Positions 16,944 to 26,338 are shown, counted from the stretch's first letter. The stretch: DNA of 64,000 nt from Paenarthrobacter sp. PH39-S1 (GCF_030063245.1 NZ_JASISR010000004.1:1-64000), one strand, 5' to 3'. Translations and numbers: made by a program. Notes: generated by a model not told the origin, from the letters alone.

Positions 16944-17242
16944 GGGATCGGGCCCGTCACTGTCACCAGTTTGGTGCCATCGGGAAAGGTCGCCTCCACC
17001 TGGACCTGCCCCAGCATTTCCGGAATCCCCTCCATCACCTCGTTCCGACGCAGCACATTGCGGCCGGACTCCATCAGGTCGGCGACGGTGTCCCCGTTTC
17101 GGGCGCCCTCGAGCAAATAGGAGGTGATGATCGCGGTGGCCTCGGGGAGATTGAGCCTCAGACCCCGGTCCTTGCGCTCCATGGCCAGTTTCGCGGCGGT
17201 ATAGATCATCAGCCGCTCGCGCTCTTGCATGCTCAGCAACAT
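16940..17242 (-). CDS. ureA: Urease gamma subunit UreA
   Basis: 100 residues, the normal length, and first gene of the operon. Family pattern: [60 protein letters not shown] and [21 protein letters not shown] second ATG four codons in (17230) is an alternative start. UreA is the small structural subunit of urease. The ~200 bases upstream, up to the PAP2 gene end, should hold the operon promoter, but I see no convincing GlnR or NtcA-like box. Confidence 0.95.
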   Translation of the reverse strand: MLLSMQERERLMIYTAAKLAMERKDRGLRLNLPEATAIITSYLLEGARNGDTVADLMESGRNVLRRNEVMEGIPEMLGQVQVEATFPDGTKLVTVTGPIP

Positions 17243-17456
17243 CGGGATCCCTCAATCATTCGCTAAAGAACTGATCGTCCGCCGGACGCGGATCGGGTAC
17301 AGCCTGCAGCGCGGCGTCGGGACGCCGATCCCGGGTGGAACCCATCTGCAGTTGGTTCCTTAGCTCCGAAATTACCACCGTCGGGACGGAACTTCCAGAG
17401 GGCGGGATGGGAACAAAATGTTGGCCGCGGGGCGCGGGACGGCCGTTCCGTAGGCT

Positions 17457-18170
17457 TCAGTCCGGTGCGGCAGTCAGCGCACCGGGTTCGGCGGCAGCGG
17501 TCTTCCGGGGCATCAAAAGGTTGGTCCACAGGGTCAACAGGGCGAGAATCGCAGCGCTGCTGATGAACACCGATCCAATCACGTCACTGAGGTAGTGAAC
17601 GCCGAGGTAGAGGCGGGAAAAGGCCACCAGCGCAACGAATATGACTCCCGCCGCCAGCATCGCGGCCTTTTGCGTCTGCGTCCGCCCGACGACGACGACG
17701 AAGGCCCAGACGAGTGCAACGGCAAAGGCTGTGTGACCGGAAGGGAAGCTGTCGGATCCTGTTTCGGGGGCCAGTGAATGCACCAGATCAACCGGTGGCC
17801 GGAGCCGGCCCACCATGATTTTGCCAATCTCCGTGCTCAGCCATCCAACGCTGACGATCAAACCGAAGGCCACGGCCGGCCACAGTCGGCGCCGCAGAAT
17901 CAGCAGCAGCAGACAGATGGCGACCAGCAGGATGACAGCCCCGACCGGTCCGATCCCGACATTGATGTCCTGGCTGAGTCCAGTCAGGGCACCGTTGCGG
18001 CCGTGGCTGAGCGCGACGTCGACGCCGATTTCCGGAGTCGTCCTTCCATAGGATTTGGCGATCAGTCCAGCGATCAGCGTCAGAACGGCGACGGCGGCGG
18101 CAAGGACCAGCCACCACCAGGACCGGAAGCGGGGTGTCAGCGGGTAGGCGCGGTGCGGGGAGCCATGCAT
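17457..18170 (-). CDS. PAP2-family membrane phosphatase
   Basis: 237 residues from the ATG at 18170; the frame extends upstream through tandem repeats without a better start. Five or six membrane helices are predictable. The three PAP2 catalytic motifs are intact: KIMVGRLRP, SFPSGHTAF and SRLYLGVHYLSD. Enzymes of this family dephosphorylate lipid phosphates such as phosphatidic acid or undecaprenyl pyrophosphate at the outer membrane face. It lies downstream of the sensor kinase gene at 18406 on the same strand, with a CTCAG-N6-CTCAG box between them, suggesting control by the kinase's (unlinked) OmpR-type regulator. Confidence 0.88.
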   Translation of the reverse strand: MHGSPHRAYPLTPRFRSWWWLVLAAAVAVLTLIAGLIAKSYGRTTPEIGVDVALSHGRNGALTGLSQDINVGIGPVGAVILLVAICLLLLILRRRLWPAVAFGLIVSVGWLSTEIGKIMVGRLRPPVDLVHSLAPETGSDSFPSGHTAFAVALVWAFVVVVGRTQTQKAAMLAAGVIFVALVAFSRLYLGVHYLSDVIGSVFISSAAILALLTLWTNLLMPRKTAAAEPGALTAAPD

Positions 18171-18192
18171 GTGTAGTTTCCTGACTGTGTCG

Positions 18193-18249
18193 TGCGTTGA
18201 AATGCCGGTCGTGCGTTGACATGCCGGTCGTGCGTTGACATGCCGGTCG
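18193..18249. repeat. 19-bp tandem triplication in the PAP2 leader
   Basis: TGCGTTGACATGCCGGTCG occurs three times without spacing (18193, 18212, 18231); the first copy has one A-for-C change. A diverged fourth half-copy follows. It lies 22 bases upstream of the PAP2 start codon. Confidence 0.9.
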
Positions 18250-18340
18250 CGTGGAGACATGCCCGCACGAGGAGAAACGCACCTCACGGGTGGAAGTGAC
18301 GGCGCGGCGTTCCACTTACTGACAGTGTGAGGGATCCGGG

Positions 18341-18356
18341 CTGAGTAAAGGCTGAG
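18341..18356 (-). promoter_or_regulatory. CTCAG direct repeat, putative OmpR-family regulator box before PAP2
   Basis: On the minus strand CTCAG-N6-CTCAG (18356-18352 and 18345-18341) has an 11-base period, the helical spacing typical of OmpR/PhoB-type regulators. A matching pair (CTCAGG, 11-base period) is found at 19862-19878. Confidence 0.5.
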
Positions 18357-18405
18357 AAGACCGGCGGCTTGGATTCTGGACCGCGCGCGCCTGCGGGAAG
18401 CGCGG

Positions 18406-19818
18406 CTACGGCGGAGCTGGCGGCGGAAGAACCAGTTCAAACCGGCAGTGCCCGGTGTTTGTTTCCTTGGCGGTAATCGTGCCGTGATGGGCGGCCATGA
18501 TCCCGGCCGCAATGGCCAGCCCCAGCCCGCTGCCTCCGCTTTCGCGGGACCGGCTTTCATCCAGACGAACGAACCGTTCAAAGATCCGCAGCCGGTCTGC
18601 CGCCGGGACCGGATCGCCGTCGTTGTCGATCTGCACCACCGTCGCGTCCGGCGTGGTGATCAGCTTGATGCTGATGCCGGCGCGGGCATGCCGGTCCGCA
18701 TTGTCCAAGACATTGCGCAGCACTTGCCCGAGCCGCTGCGCGTCGCCGGTGATTCGGGCCGGCACTGCGTCGACGACGATGCGATGGCCGCTGGTGGAGC
18801 GCAGGCGGCGGACCTCGGTGTCGAGAATGTCATCGAGATCCACGTCTTCGGCGGCGGTCCGGAGTCCGCCGTCGTCGGCCTTGGCGAGCGTCAGTAAATC
18901 GTCCACCAGGTAGCGCATCCGCGCCGTCTCTCCGGATAACACATCCTGCATCTGCAGCCAGGCAGAGCCGGAGGGATCCGCCGAGGCTATTTCGACGCTG
19001 GCGCTGAGCGTGGCCAGCGGACTGCGCAGTTCATGGCTGGCGTCGGAAACGAACCGGCGCTGTTTCCGGTCCGAGGTCTGCAGCCGATCAAGCATCGTGT
19101 TCATCGTCGTAGCCAGTGCCTGGATCTCGTCGTTGGTCGGCGGAACGTCCAGCCGCTCATCGAGCCGGCGCCCGTCGATGAGTGCCACCTGGCCGCGGAT
19201 CCGTTCGACCTGGCGCAGGGAACGGCCCACCAAAACCCAGACGGAAACGCCGACGATGATCAGCAACAGCGGTGTTGCGCCGAGCATAAACCAGCCGACC
19301 GTGGTCACCGTGTCCACCTGCACCTGGACCGTGGCCGCCACTACTATGGTGTACACGCCGCCGCTCAGCCGGACGCCGGTCGCGACCAGCAGGAAATCAT
19401 CCGGGTCCCCCAGGCTTTGCAGACTGGAGACGTCCTGGGTCAGCGTCTGGCCGGCTGCCGGACGCAGGGAGGTCAGCGGTATGGTGTTGGAGGCGGTCTC
19501 CGAAGAGCCGACGACGGTATCGGAGGGACCGATGATCTGCACATATTCGCCGCTGTGCGCCAGCTCGGGGAGCGACTGCACAGCGTCGCGCAGGCCGTTG
19601 TCCCTGATCCGCGCTGTCAGGTCTGCGGCCGTGCTCCGGGAGGCGGCTTCGGTGGAGGCGATCAGCGATGTCTGCAGCAGCACCAGCAGCGTGATCCCGC
19701 CGACAAGCAAGGCCAGGGCGACGGCGACGACGGCCGCCGCCGTCGCGCGTTTCCGCACGCCCCACCTCGTGCCGCCCGCGCGGAAACCGGAAAAGCGCGC
19801 GGAGCGGGACGGATTCAT
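18406..19818 (-). CDS. Two-component sensor histidine kinase without adjacent response regulator
   Basis: 470 residues. Two membrane helices (TAAAVVAVALALLVGGITLL near residue 25 and MLGATPLLLIIVGVSVWVLV near 175) frame a ~130-residue sensor domain outside. A HAMP linker follows, then the dimerisation domain with SDASHELRSPLATL (phosphorylated His near 262), N-box LRNVLDNADRHARA, and the ATP lid GGSGLGLAIAAGIM. It autophosphorylates and passes phosphate to a response regulator. Related actinobacterial kinases are usually preceded by an OmpR-family gene; here none is adjacent. The gene is divergent from the COG4705 gene at 19963, and the 144 bases between them hold a CTCAGG direct repeat. Confidence 0.9.
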   Translation of the reverse strand: MNPSRSARFSGFRAGGTRWGVRKRATAAAVVAVALALLVGGITLLVLLQTSLIASTEAASRSTAADLTARIRDNGLRDAVQSLPELAHSGEYVQIIGPSDTVVGSSETASNTIPLTSLRPAAGQTLTQDVSSLQSLGDPDDFLLVATGVRLSGGVYTIVVAATVQVQVDTVTTVGWFMLGATPLLLIIVGVSVWVLVGRSLRQVERIRGQVALIDGRRLDERLDVPPTNDEIQALATTMNTMLDRLQTSDRKQRRFVSDASHELRSPLATLSASVEIASADPSGSAWLQMQDVLSGETARMRYLVDDLLTLAKADDGGLRTAAEDVDLDDILDTEVRRLRSTSGHRIVVDAVPARITGDAQRLGQVLRNVLDNADRHARAGISIKLITTPDATVVQIDNDGDPVPAADRLRIFERFVRLDESRSRESGGSGLGLAIAAGIMAAHHGTITAKETNTGHCRFELVLPPPAPP

Positions 19819-19861
19819 GACTCAAGAATGTGCATAGGGGCGGCAAATGCACAAACGGTCT

Positions 19862-19878
19862 CTCAGGATGGCCTCAGG
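19862..19878 (+). promoter_or_regulatory. CTCAGG direct repeat in the divergent kinase/COG4705 promoter
   Basis: CTCAGG at 19862-19867 and again at 19873-19878, an 11-base period. It matches the box before the PAP2 gene and is placed to control the plus-strand membrane protein gene (start 19963) and possibly the kinase gene. Confidence 0.5.
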
Positions 19879-19962
19879 ACAATACTGCAATGCTGGAAGA
19901 TCCGAAGGGAACTCCCTGCGGCCGAACTGACGCCGCCTATGCCAGACCGGAAGGACCCGCAC

Positions 19963-20772
19963 ATGGGTGAATCGCTGCTACGGGGACAGACGGAGGCCAC
20001 CGCGGTCTCATGGAAACCCAAATATCGACGGGCCGCCAGCAAAGTACCGGACGTGACAGTCTACTTCTGGCTGATCAAAGTCCTGACGACGGGCATGGGT
20101 GAGACGACATCGGATTATCTGGTGCACCAGCTTCCACCCCTGGCGGCGGTGGCCATCGGAGGCGCCGCGTTTGCCGCCGCACTGGTCCTGCAGTTCGCGG
20201 TGCGGTGCTATGTCGCGTGGATCTACTGGCCCGCAGTCGTCATGGTCAGCGTTTTCGGCACCATGGCTGCCGATGTCCTGCACATCGGGTTGGGCATTCC
20301 CTACGTTGCCTCCACCGTTTTCTTTTCGATCGCGCTGCTGGCTGTCTTCCTGCTCTGGCACCGCAGCGAGAAGACGCTCTCGATCCACAGCATCCACACC
20401 CGACGCCGCGAAGGCTACTACTGGGCGTCCATTCTGATCACCTTCGCGCTGGGCACCGCCGTGGGGGACATGACCGCGATGTCGCTGAACCTCGGGTACC
20501 TCGGCTCGGGGATGATGTTCACCTTCGTGATCGCGGTCCCAGCCGTGGCGCACCGTCGATTCCGGCCCAATCCCATCCTGGCCTTTTGGTCCGCCTACAT
20601 CGTGACCCGACCGCTCGGCGCTTCCTTTGCGGATTGGATGGCCGTATCGCAGCAGCGGGGTGGGCTCAACTGGGGTGCCGGACCTGTGAGTCTTGGCTTG
20701 TCGGCGGTGATCCTCGTCCTGGTCGGATACCTCGCGTTTACCCGCAAGGATGTGGACCGTTCGGCGGGTTAA
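19963..20772 (+). CDS. COG4705-type multi-pass membrane protein
   Basis: 269 residues from the ATG at 19963 (GGAAGGA seven bases upstream); an ATG at 19939 is possible. Seven to eight membrane helices are predicted. The family hallmark is a repeated half with a T-X-G-(E/D)-(T/M) motif: KVLTTGMGETTSDYL in the first half and ALGTAVGDMTAMSLNLGYLG in the second, later TRPLGASFADWMAV. COG4705 proteins are uncharacterised inner-membrane proteins, with metal transport suggested for some. A kinase gene is divergent to it and shares the promoter region. Confidence 0.85.
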   Translation: MGESLLRGQTEATAVSWKPKYRRAASKVPDVTVYFWLIKVLTTGMGETTSDYLVHQLPPLAAVAIGGAAFAAALVLQFAVRCYVAWIYWPAVVMVSVFGTMAADVLHIGLGIPYVASTVFFSIALLAVFLLWHRSEKTLSIHSIHTRRREGYYWASILITFALGTAVGDMTAMSLNLGYLGSGMMFTFVIAVPAVAHRRFRPNPILAFWSAYIVTRPLGASFADWMAVSQQRGGLNWGAGPVSLGLSAVILVLVGYLAFTRKDVDRSAG

Positions 20773-20879
20773 GCCGCTTGTTTTTGGTCCAGGCCCTGTA
20801 GATGGCCCGCGCCGGGCGCACGGTCCTCCGGTAGGAACAGATCAATCCTCCGCGCCGGGGTCAGCCGGCGGCGGTCGCC

Positions 20880-20932
20880 ATGGATAGGGGAGGCACTATG
20901 GATAGGGGAGGCACTGTGGATAGGGGGGAACT
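20880..20932. repeat. 18-bp tandem repeat carrying start and Shine-Dalgarno-like motifs
   Basis: ATGGATAGGGGAGGCACT (20880-20897) is repeated at 20898-20915, with a third variant copy at 20916-20932 that starts GTG and lost one base. Each copy contains AGGGGAGG next to an ATG or GTG, in the leader of the gene at 20948. Confidence 0.9.
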
Positions 20933-20947
20933 GTACCGAAACTGCGC

Positions 20948-21454
20948 GTGCATAACTTTGCCATCTCGCTGGACGGGTATGCTGCCGGGGCGCCTCAAGA
21001 CCTGGAGAATCCCATGGGTGCGGGTGGTGCCGGGCTCCATGAGTGGGTGTTCGCAACCCGCTACGGCCGTCAAATGCAGGGCCTCGACGGCGGTACCACG
21101 GGCCTCGACGACGGGTTCCTGGCAGAAGGTGATAAGGGAATCGGTGCAACAATCATGGAACGGATCATGTTCGGTCCCCACCGCGGGCCCTGGAACAGCA
21201 ATGAGTGGACCGGCTGGTGGGGGGACGAGCCGCCGTACCACCACCCGGTATTTGTCCGCACGCATCATCCGCGCCCATCAATCGACATGCGGGGCGGGAC
21301 GGTGTTTCACTTCGTTGACGACGGAATCGAAGCGGTGCTTGAGAGGGCGTGTAACTCCGCCAATGGTGGGGACGTAAGACTCGGCGGCGGCGCTGTCGAA
21401 TTCGTCGGGTCCGAATCCGTCGCGCACATTCGTTTCGCCCGGGCAAAACCGTAG
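20948..21454 (+). CDS. Dihydrofolate reductase / RibD C-terminal-like protein
   Basis: 168 residues from a GTG at 20948. The start VHNFAISLDGYAAG is the typical N-terminus of the actinobacterial dihydrofolate-reductase-family proteins (RibD C-terminal fold), followed by NPMGAGGAGLHEW, IMFGPHRGPW, HPVFVRTHHPRPSIDMRGGT, VFHFVDDGIEAVLERA and the nucleotide-binding DVRLGGGAVE. These proteins probably reduce an unknown substrate with NAD(P)H; most are not true dihydrofolate reductases. The GTG is 19 bases from the nearest GGGGGG, so a CTG two codons earlier might also serve. It converges on the FetB-like gene. Confidence 0.82.
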   Translation: MHNFAISLDGYAAGAPQDLENPMGAGGAGLHEWVFATRYGRQMQGLDGGTTGLDDGFLAEGDKGIGATIMERIMFGPHRGPWNSNEWTGWWGDEPPYHHPVFVRTHHPRPSIDMRGGTVFHFVDDGIEAVLERACNSANGGDVRLGGGAVEFVGSESVAHIRFARAKP

Positions 21455-21486
21455 CCAACCGGACGCAGGTCCTTTAGCGTCGGCAC

Positions 21487-22272
21487 TCAGGATTCAGCAC
21501 CCACGCCCGCCCCGATAGGCTCGGACGGTTCCGGATGCCAGGCCCCTCGGCTGCTCAGGGCGAGCGTGAGCCATGCCGCCGACGTGTTCACGGCGAGCAG
21601 CGAAATAAGCACCAGAAGTTGGATCAGTCCGGCGTCGAGGGGGTTGGCACCACCGAGGATGAGGCCAACAAAGGCGCCGGGAAGGGTGACAGCCCCCGCC
21701 GTCCGAGTCTGATCCAGGCTGGGCACGACGGCCTCACCGGCGATCGGCTGGGCCACCATCAGCCTGGCCGCAGGCCACGTGAAGCCAAGGGCCACAGCGG
21801 CTTCGACCTCACCGCGGCGGCCCGTCAACTCGGCTTCGATCCTGCGGCCTGCCAGCGTCGTGGTGGACATGGCCCCACCGATCTGCTGTCCGAACACGGC
21901 TATCAGCGCCAACGCATTCCACGGCAGCACTCCGGAAAGGACCATGAGGGCTCCCGTTGGCAGCACGCCGGCGGCAATGGGTATGCAGGCAAGCCACCAA
22001 CGCCCTGCGGGCGCGATTCGATGCCCGGACGTCCACGCAGCCACCAGTAACATCAGCGCAACGAACAGGAGCGCGAGGGCCGGTTGTCTGGACAACTGGG
22101 AGATCAGCAGCGCCACCACAGCAAGCTGCAGCAAGGCTCTGAGCCCGGCCAGCAGCACGTCATGGAACTGCCGTTGCAGGGCAAAGCGCCAGATAGCTGC
22201 GGCCCAAACCAGCAGTACTGCCAGCAGGATCCAGCTCACCGGGCCGAGATTCAACAGAGTTGTTTGCTCCAC
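21487..22272 (-). CDS. FetB-like (UPF0014) ABC transporter permease
   Basis: 261 residues from a GTG preceded by GATAGGG. Seven membrane helices are predicted. Family motifs: ALRALLQLAVVALLISQL, GVLPWNALALIAVFGQQIGG, MSTTTLAGRRIEAEL, VEAAVALGFTWPAARL, VPSLDQTRTAGAVTLPGAFV and GLILGGANPLDAGLIQLLVL. The family includes E. coli FetB, the permease of an iron exporter that protects against oxidative stress. The ATPase partner (FetA) normally adjacent is not in the neighbourhood. Confidence 0.88.
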   Translation of the reverse strand: MEQTTLLNLGPVSWILLAVLLVWAAAIWRFALQRQFHDVLLAGLRALLQLAVVALLISQLSRQPALALLFVALMLLVAAWTSGHRIAPAGRWWLACIPIAAGVLPTGALMVLSGVLPWNALALIAVFGQQIGGAMSTTTLAGRRIEAELTGRRGEVEAAVALGFTWPAARLMVAQPIAGEAVVPSLDQTRTAGAVTLPGAFVGLILGGANPLDAGLIQLLVLISLLAVNTSAAWLTLALSSRGAWHPEPSEPIGAGVGAES

Positions 22273-22640
22273 CGCCCTATCATTTCACCGACGACGGTGC
22301 CGCTACGGCGCCGCGACGGTCGAACAGGTCGGCTACATCAGCAGGCAGACGGCGGACCCTCCGGTGACGTGGCGGCGTCAATGTGCCAGATTACCCCGTC
22401 CCACGGCATCGAACAGCTGATTTTCCAGTTGGGACAGGTTCGGCCTGCGGTCCCGTCTGCCGAAATTGTTTAGTGCGCAGATTCACATCCGCTGTGAGCC
22501 CGTCACCGGTTCCGCTCATCTGATCAAGGATTAAGGACTTCCAATAAGATGTGCTACAATGCCGATGTGGCAGCGCTGCCACTGAGCCGTTGCCGGCGCT
22601 CAAGGTGCTGACGGCTGCAGCCGTCCGCCGCCGTCGACCG
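22273..22640. other. Intergenic region with two perfect palindromes and a promoter-like box
   Basis: This 368-base gap separates the permease start from the methyltransferase end. It contains GTGGCAGCGCTGCCAC (22567-22582) and GACGGCTGCAGCCGTC (22610-22625), both perfect 16-bp palindromes; the second lies 15 bases after the methyltransferase stop and could be its terminator. A locally AT-rich stretch ends in TACAAT (22555-22560), a -10-like box on the plus strand with no gene behind it. Confidence 0.6.
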
Positions 22641-23441
22641 TTATATCCGGCGCACCAACCGGCACACCAGCCGGTCCTCAACCACGGTGGTGGGGGCACC
22701 GGCGCTACCGGTTGAGGCTTTCCTGCCGGCTGGACAGGTGACGTTTGTGGCAGGGCGGCTGGTCGAATCAATGATGCTGGTTTTCACGATTCGCCAGCCG
22801 GCCGCGGCCGCGTGGCAAGCCAAGGCCGTTGAACCGACGCGCGACCACGGGAAGGCCTCGCTGGGGCGGCTGCCCGCTCCGTGCAGTACGGCCCGATAGC
22901 TGATATCCAGGGCCTCCAGTGGATCGACCTCGACCAGGACGCTGCCGTCGGCGCGCACCAGTTGCGCCACCCGCCGCAGCAGGGAAGGAACGTCGCCGCC
23001 AATGCCGATGTTTCCGTCCAGCAGCAACGCCGTGCCCCAGAAGCCCTCGTACGGCAACGGATCGAAGATAGAGAGGTTGAGTGCCATGGCGCCCCGGGAC
23101 CGGGCCCGAGTGACGGCCTCGATACTGGTATCCACCCCAACGGCTATCAGGCCGAGGGCAGAGGCAGCCGCCAGCATCCGCCCCGGGCCACAGCCCGCGT
23201 CAAGGACGGGCCCGCGGGAGGAACGGAGCAGCGCCACTTCGCCGCTGCTGGCCGGCCCGCACCAGTCCTGCACCTTGAAATGGACGGGCCCGATGCCTGA
23301 GCCTTCCGTCTGCGGCCGCAACGTCAGCGTTCCCAGCCCGTGGTGCAGCGCGCAGGCATACGGTTCGTGGGCACCCTGGCCGAAAAGTTGCCGCCCACGG
23401 TATTGGGCGGAAGTTCCGGCCGGGCTGGTGACTGCGTTCAT
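22641..23441 (-). CDS. Class I SAM-dependent methyltransferase
   Basis: 266 residues; its ATG overlaps the upstream DUF2064 stop by four bases. The SAM-binding motif is PVLDAGCGPGRMLAAASALG followed by AVGVDTSIEAVTRARSRG; FWGTALLLDGNIGIGGDVPS and RADGSVLVEVDPLEALDIS cover the later strands. The substrate is unknown. In actinobacteria this methyltransferase and the DUF2064 protein occur together, often near a glycosyltransferase and a molybdopterin-type oxidoreductase; neither is seen here. The C-terminal ~40 residues are low in recognisable pattern. Confidence 0.83.
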   Translation of the reverse strand: MNAVTSPAGTSAQYRGRQLFGQGAHEPYACALHHGLGTLTLRPQTEGSGIGPVHFKVQDWCGPASSGEVALLRSSRGPVLDAGCGPGRMLAAASALGLIAVGVDTSIEAVTRARSRGAMALNLSIFDPLPYEGFWGTALLLDGNIGIGGDVPSLLRRVAQLVRADGSVLVEVDPLEALDISYRAVLHGAGSRPSEAFPWSRVGSTALACHAAAAGWRIVKTSIIDSTSRPATNVTCPAGRKASTGSAGAPTTVVEDRLVCRLVRRI

Positions 23442-24202
23442 GCCACGTCCTCCCGGAAAGCATCATCATCACGCGGTGAAATTCGGTGATCCGGCAGGAC
23501 CGTGCCTGCCGCGGCCAGCACGGCGGCGGCGAACGGAGTCCCGGGACAATCCGCCGCGGCTTCGAGGGCGGCGGGAAAGGTGTCGACATCGCTCAGGGCG
23601 CACAATTGGCCCACATCGAGGCCGGCGTGGCGCAGCCGGGCCAGCTGGTCCCGGCCGGTGTGGCGGGTGGACATTTGCACGCCCCGGATCAGATTACCGA
23701 CGGGAACGTACAGTGCCAGGGCCCAAAAGCCGCCATCGTTCGCCGGTCCCAGCCAGGCGTGATGGTGGGGCCGGGGCCGGCTCCAGTCTTCGAGCAGCGG
23801 CGCCAGCAGAGCCAGCGTCAATTGCGGCGTGTCCATGCCCAGAATCAGCAGCGGGCCGTCGGCCATGTCGCAGATGGCCGCGAGCCGTTCATCCAGTCCG
23901 CCGGAGCCCTGCGCAACGACGTCGAAGCCGGCAGCGTCATGGCTCAGCGGCGTCCCGTCCATGACCAACAGACGGCGTCCGGCGGGCACGCCCCGCACGG
24001 TATGCAGCGTCTGGCTGAGACTGATCTGCGCCAGCACGGCGGCCTGCCCGGCCGCCAACGGCGGCGTCAGCCTGGTCTTGACTTTGCCGGGGAAGCACGC
24101 TTTGGCGATCACGGCAACGGTGAGCTTCATGCCCGGACCGCCGGAACGGTCGGGGTCTTCCGGGGAGCCGGCAGCGACCGACGGAATCAACAAGTTGCTC
24201 AC
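23438..24202 (-). CDS. DUF2064 glycosyltransferase-like protein
   Basis: 254 residues from a GTG at 24202; an ATG at 24130 (MKLTVAVIAKACFPGKVKTR) begins the conserved domain and could be the true start. The domain reads AKACFPGKVKTRLTPPL, RRLLVMDGTP, DGPLLILGMDTPQLTLALLA and WLGPANDGGFWALAL, the pattern of DUF2064, a nucleotidyl/glycosyl-transferase A fold related to CofC. Family members are grouped as rSAM/selenodomain-associated transferases, of unknown substrate. It is coupled by overlap to the methyltransferase gene. Confidence 0.83.
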   Translation of the reverse strand: MSNLLIPSVAAGSPEDPDRSGGPGMKLTVAVIAKACFPGKVKTRLTPPLAAGQAAVLAQISLSQTLHTVRGVPAGRRLLVMDGTPLSHDAAGFDVVAQGSGGLDERLAAICDMADGPLLILGMDTPQLTLALLAPLLEDWSRPRPHHHAWLGPANDGGFWALALYVPVGNLIRGVQMSTRHTGRDQLARLRHAGLDVGQLCALSDVDTFPAALEAAADCPGTPFAAAVLAAAGTVLPDHRISPRDDDAFREDVA

Positions 24203-24324
24203 CCCTTGACCCTACAAGAATGCTCGGTCCCGGTGCCCATCGAATTCCTTACGAAACCGGGACGAATCCGGGCACGGGCTCCTGGACCCAGCTCAGGAAG
24301 GGTCCGCGAACATATGCTGGACGA

Positions 24325-25078
<754 letters not shown>

Positions 25079-25089
<11 letters not shown>

Positions 25090-26227
25090 CGATCTGGTGA
25101 CCATTGTGCGTCTGGTGGTGCTGTGGGCAGTCATAATCGGCGCCGTCACGGTGTTCCTTCAATGGTTGTTGCGCCGCTCCTCCATCGTTGTCCAGATCTG
25201 TCTGGTGGTGGTGTCCGCCGTAGGCATCATGGTGGCGGGAATGATCGGTGCATTTAATGCGATGTTTATTTCCGCCCACGACCTTGAGGTGATGTGGTAC
25301 ATCGTGGGCATCGCGTCTGTCGCGGCCGTCGCGGTCGCCGTCGTTCTGGGACTGGGGGTGGCCCGCAACACCCGATCACTGGTCAGCGCCGCCCGGAGTA
25401 TCGGACGCGGCGAAACCGTGGCGCCAACGCGTAACGTCAGCTCCGAACTGACGGCTCTGGCCTCGGAGATGAAATCCACCAGCGAAAAGCTGGAGGAATC
25501 CCGGAGCCGGGTACGGGCCGCCGAAGCCGCGCGCCGGGAACTGGTCGCATGGGTCTCGCACGACCTGCGCACACCCCTGGCCAGCATGCGCGCCATGGCG
25601 GAGGCTCTGGAGGACGGCATGGCGACCGACGTTTCCGCTTATCACCGCAAAATCATTGCCCAGGTGGACGAAATGGCGGTGCTGGTCAACGATCTGCTGG
25701 AGCTCTCCAAGTTCCAGGCGGGAACAATGGTGGTCACGAGGGAGACCATGGATCTGTACGACCTGGTCAGTGACGCCATCGCGGATCTGGCGCCGCTGGC
25801 TGAACGGCGGCATGTCGAAGTCAACGGGGACGGCGTGCAGTCCACTCTCGCTGCGGTCGATGGTGCCTCGCTGGGTCGGGCCGTGCGGAACGTGATGATG
25901 AATGCCTTGATGTACACCAGGCATGGCAGCACGGTGTACATCGCGGTGAAATCGGAGCCCGGCTGGGCCACGGTGGTGGTGGAGGACGCATGCGGCGGGA
26001 TCCCCGTTGAGGACCTGCCGAAACTGTTCACCACAGGATGGCGAAGGTGCAGCGGCCCCGGCAGGAACGCCTTCAGCGGGGCGGGCGTGGGGCTCAGCCT
26101 GGTGGCCGGGATAGTTCAGGCTCATCACGGCGGCGTTGAGGTGGAAAACGCGGGGGACGGGTGCCGCTTCAGCTTGCGCATACCTACGGCGACTGCCGGC
26201 GGTGACGGACCTTTGCCCGGCCAGTAG
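25079..26227 (+). CDS. Two-component sensor histidine kinase
   Basis: 382 residues from the ATG at 25079, overlapping the regulator stop by 11 bases. Three N-terminal hydrophobic segments (LVVLWAVIIGAVTVFLQWLL, IVVQICLVVVSAVGIMVAGM and MWYIVGIASVAAVAVAVVLG) leave almost no outer domain, so it may sense the membrane itself. A HAMP-like linker and coiled coil (SEMKSTSEKLEESRSRVRAA-like) lead to the H-box WVSHDLRTPLASMRA (His near 161). The ATPase part has NVMMNALMYTRHGS, VVEDACGGIP and the lid GAGVGLSLVAGIVQ. It forms an operon with the regulator at 24325; targets are not visible. Confidence 0.9.
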
Positions 26228-26293
26228 GCGGCGACGACCGATGGCGGACCGGCGGAAAATACGTGTTCGTCGACCGCCCTGTAGAACATCTGA

Positions 26294-26338
26294 TTCAGCT
26301 GCACGCACTTCAGCTGCACGCACTTCAGCTGCACGCAA
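26294..26338. repeat. 15-bp tandem triplication
   Basis: TTCAGCTGCACGCAC is repeated at 26294, 26309 and 26324 (last base changed in copy three), 66 bases after the kinase stop. It lies in a non-coding gap. Confidence 0.9.

Noticed and set aside
20880-21377. Frame beginning MDRGGTMDRGGTVDRGE
   Set aside because: The repeat offers good start signals, but after it the frame has no protein-like sequence; the overlapping frame from 20948 is the DHFR-like protein.
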